Positions 13,866 to 13,989 of a DNA stretch of 13,989 nucleotides are shown here, one piece after another (position 1 is the stretch's first letter; the number at the start of each line of letters is the position of its first letter). This DNA is from Spirochaetales bacterium. Its GTDB lineage: Bacteria; Spirochaetota; Spirochaetia; Sphaerochaetales; Sphaerochaetaceae. The stretch is from contig JALFCJ010000277.1 of NCBI GenBank assembly GCA_022771185.1, positions 1 to 13,989 on the forward strand, given 5' to 3'. Both the position numbers and the translations under genes were made by a program. The notes under the pieces were generated by a model, which was given only the letters and a program-made list of their open reading frames with translations, had not been told where the DNA came from and did no database searches.

Positions 13866-13989
13866 CTATACATTCTTCTGGTTTTCGATGTATTTCATGA
13901 TGGTCTCTTGGGATACCACTCCTGCATTCCCTATATAATAAGAGCGCGTCCACAATGTGGGCAGACGGCTTCTCAGCCAATCATGGCGC
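13866..13989 (-). CDS. tnpA: IS200/IS605-family transposase TnpA, C-terminal 40 residues
   Basis: Only the C-terminus is in the window (stop at 13866-13868). It reads WLRSRLPTLWTRSYYIGNAG followed by VVSQETIMKYIENQKNV, the characteristic ending of Y1 HUH transposases: the LW-x-RSYY-x-G strand and the final helix with YIENQ. The Tyr of that helix is the likely single-strand nuclease nucleophile by family analogy. The HUH motif lies further upstream, beyond the edge, so activity cannot be judged. The stop is 12 nt from the subterminal hairpin, the usual compact arrangement. Confidence 0.9.
   Translation of the reverse strand, partial: RHDWLRSRLPTLWTRSYYIGNAGVVSQETIMKYIENQKNV

Larger units (their letters stand above)
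13816..13989 (-). mobile_element. IS200/IS605-family element, one end, continues beyond window
   Basis: The tnpA C-terminus, a subterminal hairpin 12 nt past its stop, and the breakdown of a host reading frame near 13812-13816 together place one terminus of an IS200/IS605-type element here. These elements move as single strands, lack terminal inverted repeats and use subterminal hairpins. Whether this is the left or right end depends on the element's organisation (tnpA alone, or divergent from tnpB), which lies outside the window. Confidence 0.8.

Noticed and set aside
1..13989. CRISPR array, tRNA or rRNA genes
   Set aside because: No regularly spaced repeats and no cloverleaf or conserved rRNA segments were recognised by eye; a tool scan could still find a divergent case.

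Overview
The window is a compact, fairly AT-rich bacterial chromosome segment. Most genes sit in tightly packed minus-strand operons with overlapping stop and start codons. Lysine synthesis through LL-diaminopimelate aminotransferase (DapL) and a glutaminyl-tRNA synthetase fit an anaerobic, possibly host-associated bacterium. A spirochaete or a Clostridia-like lineage is possible, but the sequence alone does not settle it and no taxon is asserted.

Layout. (1) Positions 1-3969, minus strand: a lysine/diaminopimelate operon transcribed dapB, dapA, dapL, lysA; lysA runs off the left edge. It covers every step from aspartate semialdehyde to lysine except the DapF epimerase. (2) 4068-8075, minus strand: an operon of a membrane-anchored HtrA-like serine protease, UvrB, and a GNAT-type acetyltransferase, with overlapping junctions. 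(3) 8155-10938: four single genes. They are a SAM methyltransferase (+), a short PfkB-like protein lacking the C-terminal kinase motif (-), an unrecognised 140-residue protein (+), and a stand-alone E2/CAT-like acyltransferase-fold protein with Glu in place of the catalytic His (-). (4) 11210-12950: glnS with its own promoter, Shine-Dalgarno site and a clear intrinsic terminator. (5) 12996-13989: a decaying accessory patch. It holds a frameshifted GyrI-like/effector-binding gene, a small membrane-protein gene cut off after about 47 codons, and the end of an IS200/IS605-type element with a subterminal hairpin and the C-terminus of TnpA.

A regulatory pattern recurs. Five genes that begin transcription units (dapB, htrA, the methyltransferase, the PfkB-like gene and the 140-aa gene) have a -10-like hexamer ending exactly 6 nt before the start codon, and four of the five have no Shine-Dalgarno site. 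This is the geometry of leaderless transcripts. Genes inside operons (dapA, dapL, lysA, uvrB, GNAT) have ordinary Shine-Dalgarno sites. The PfkB-like gene and the 140-aa gene are divergent and their predicted -35 hexamers overlap almost completely.

I saw no tRNA, rRNA, CRISPR array or prophage gene. No obviously new multi-gene system is visible. The most unusual material is the leaderless promoter pattern, the divergent PfkB-like/140-aa pair and the damaged region beside the insertion element.
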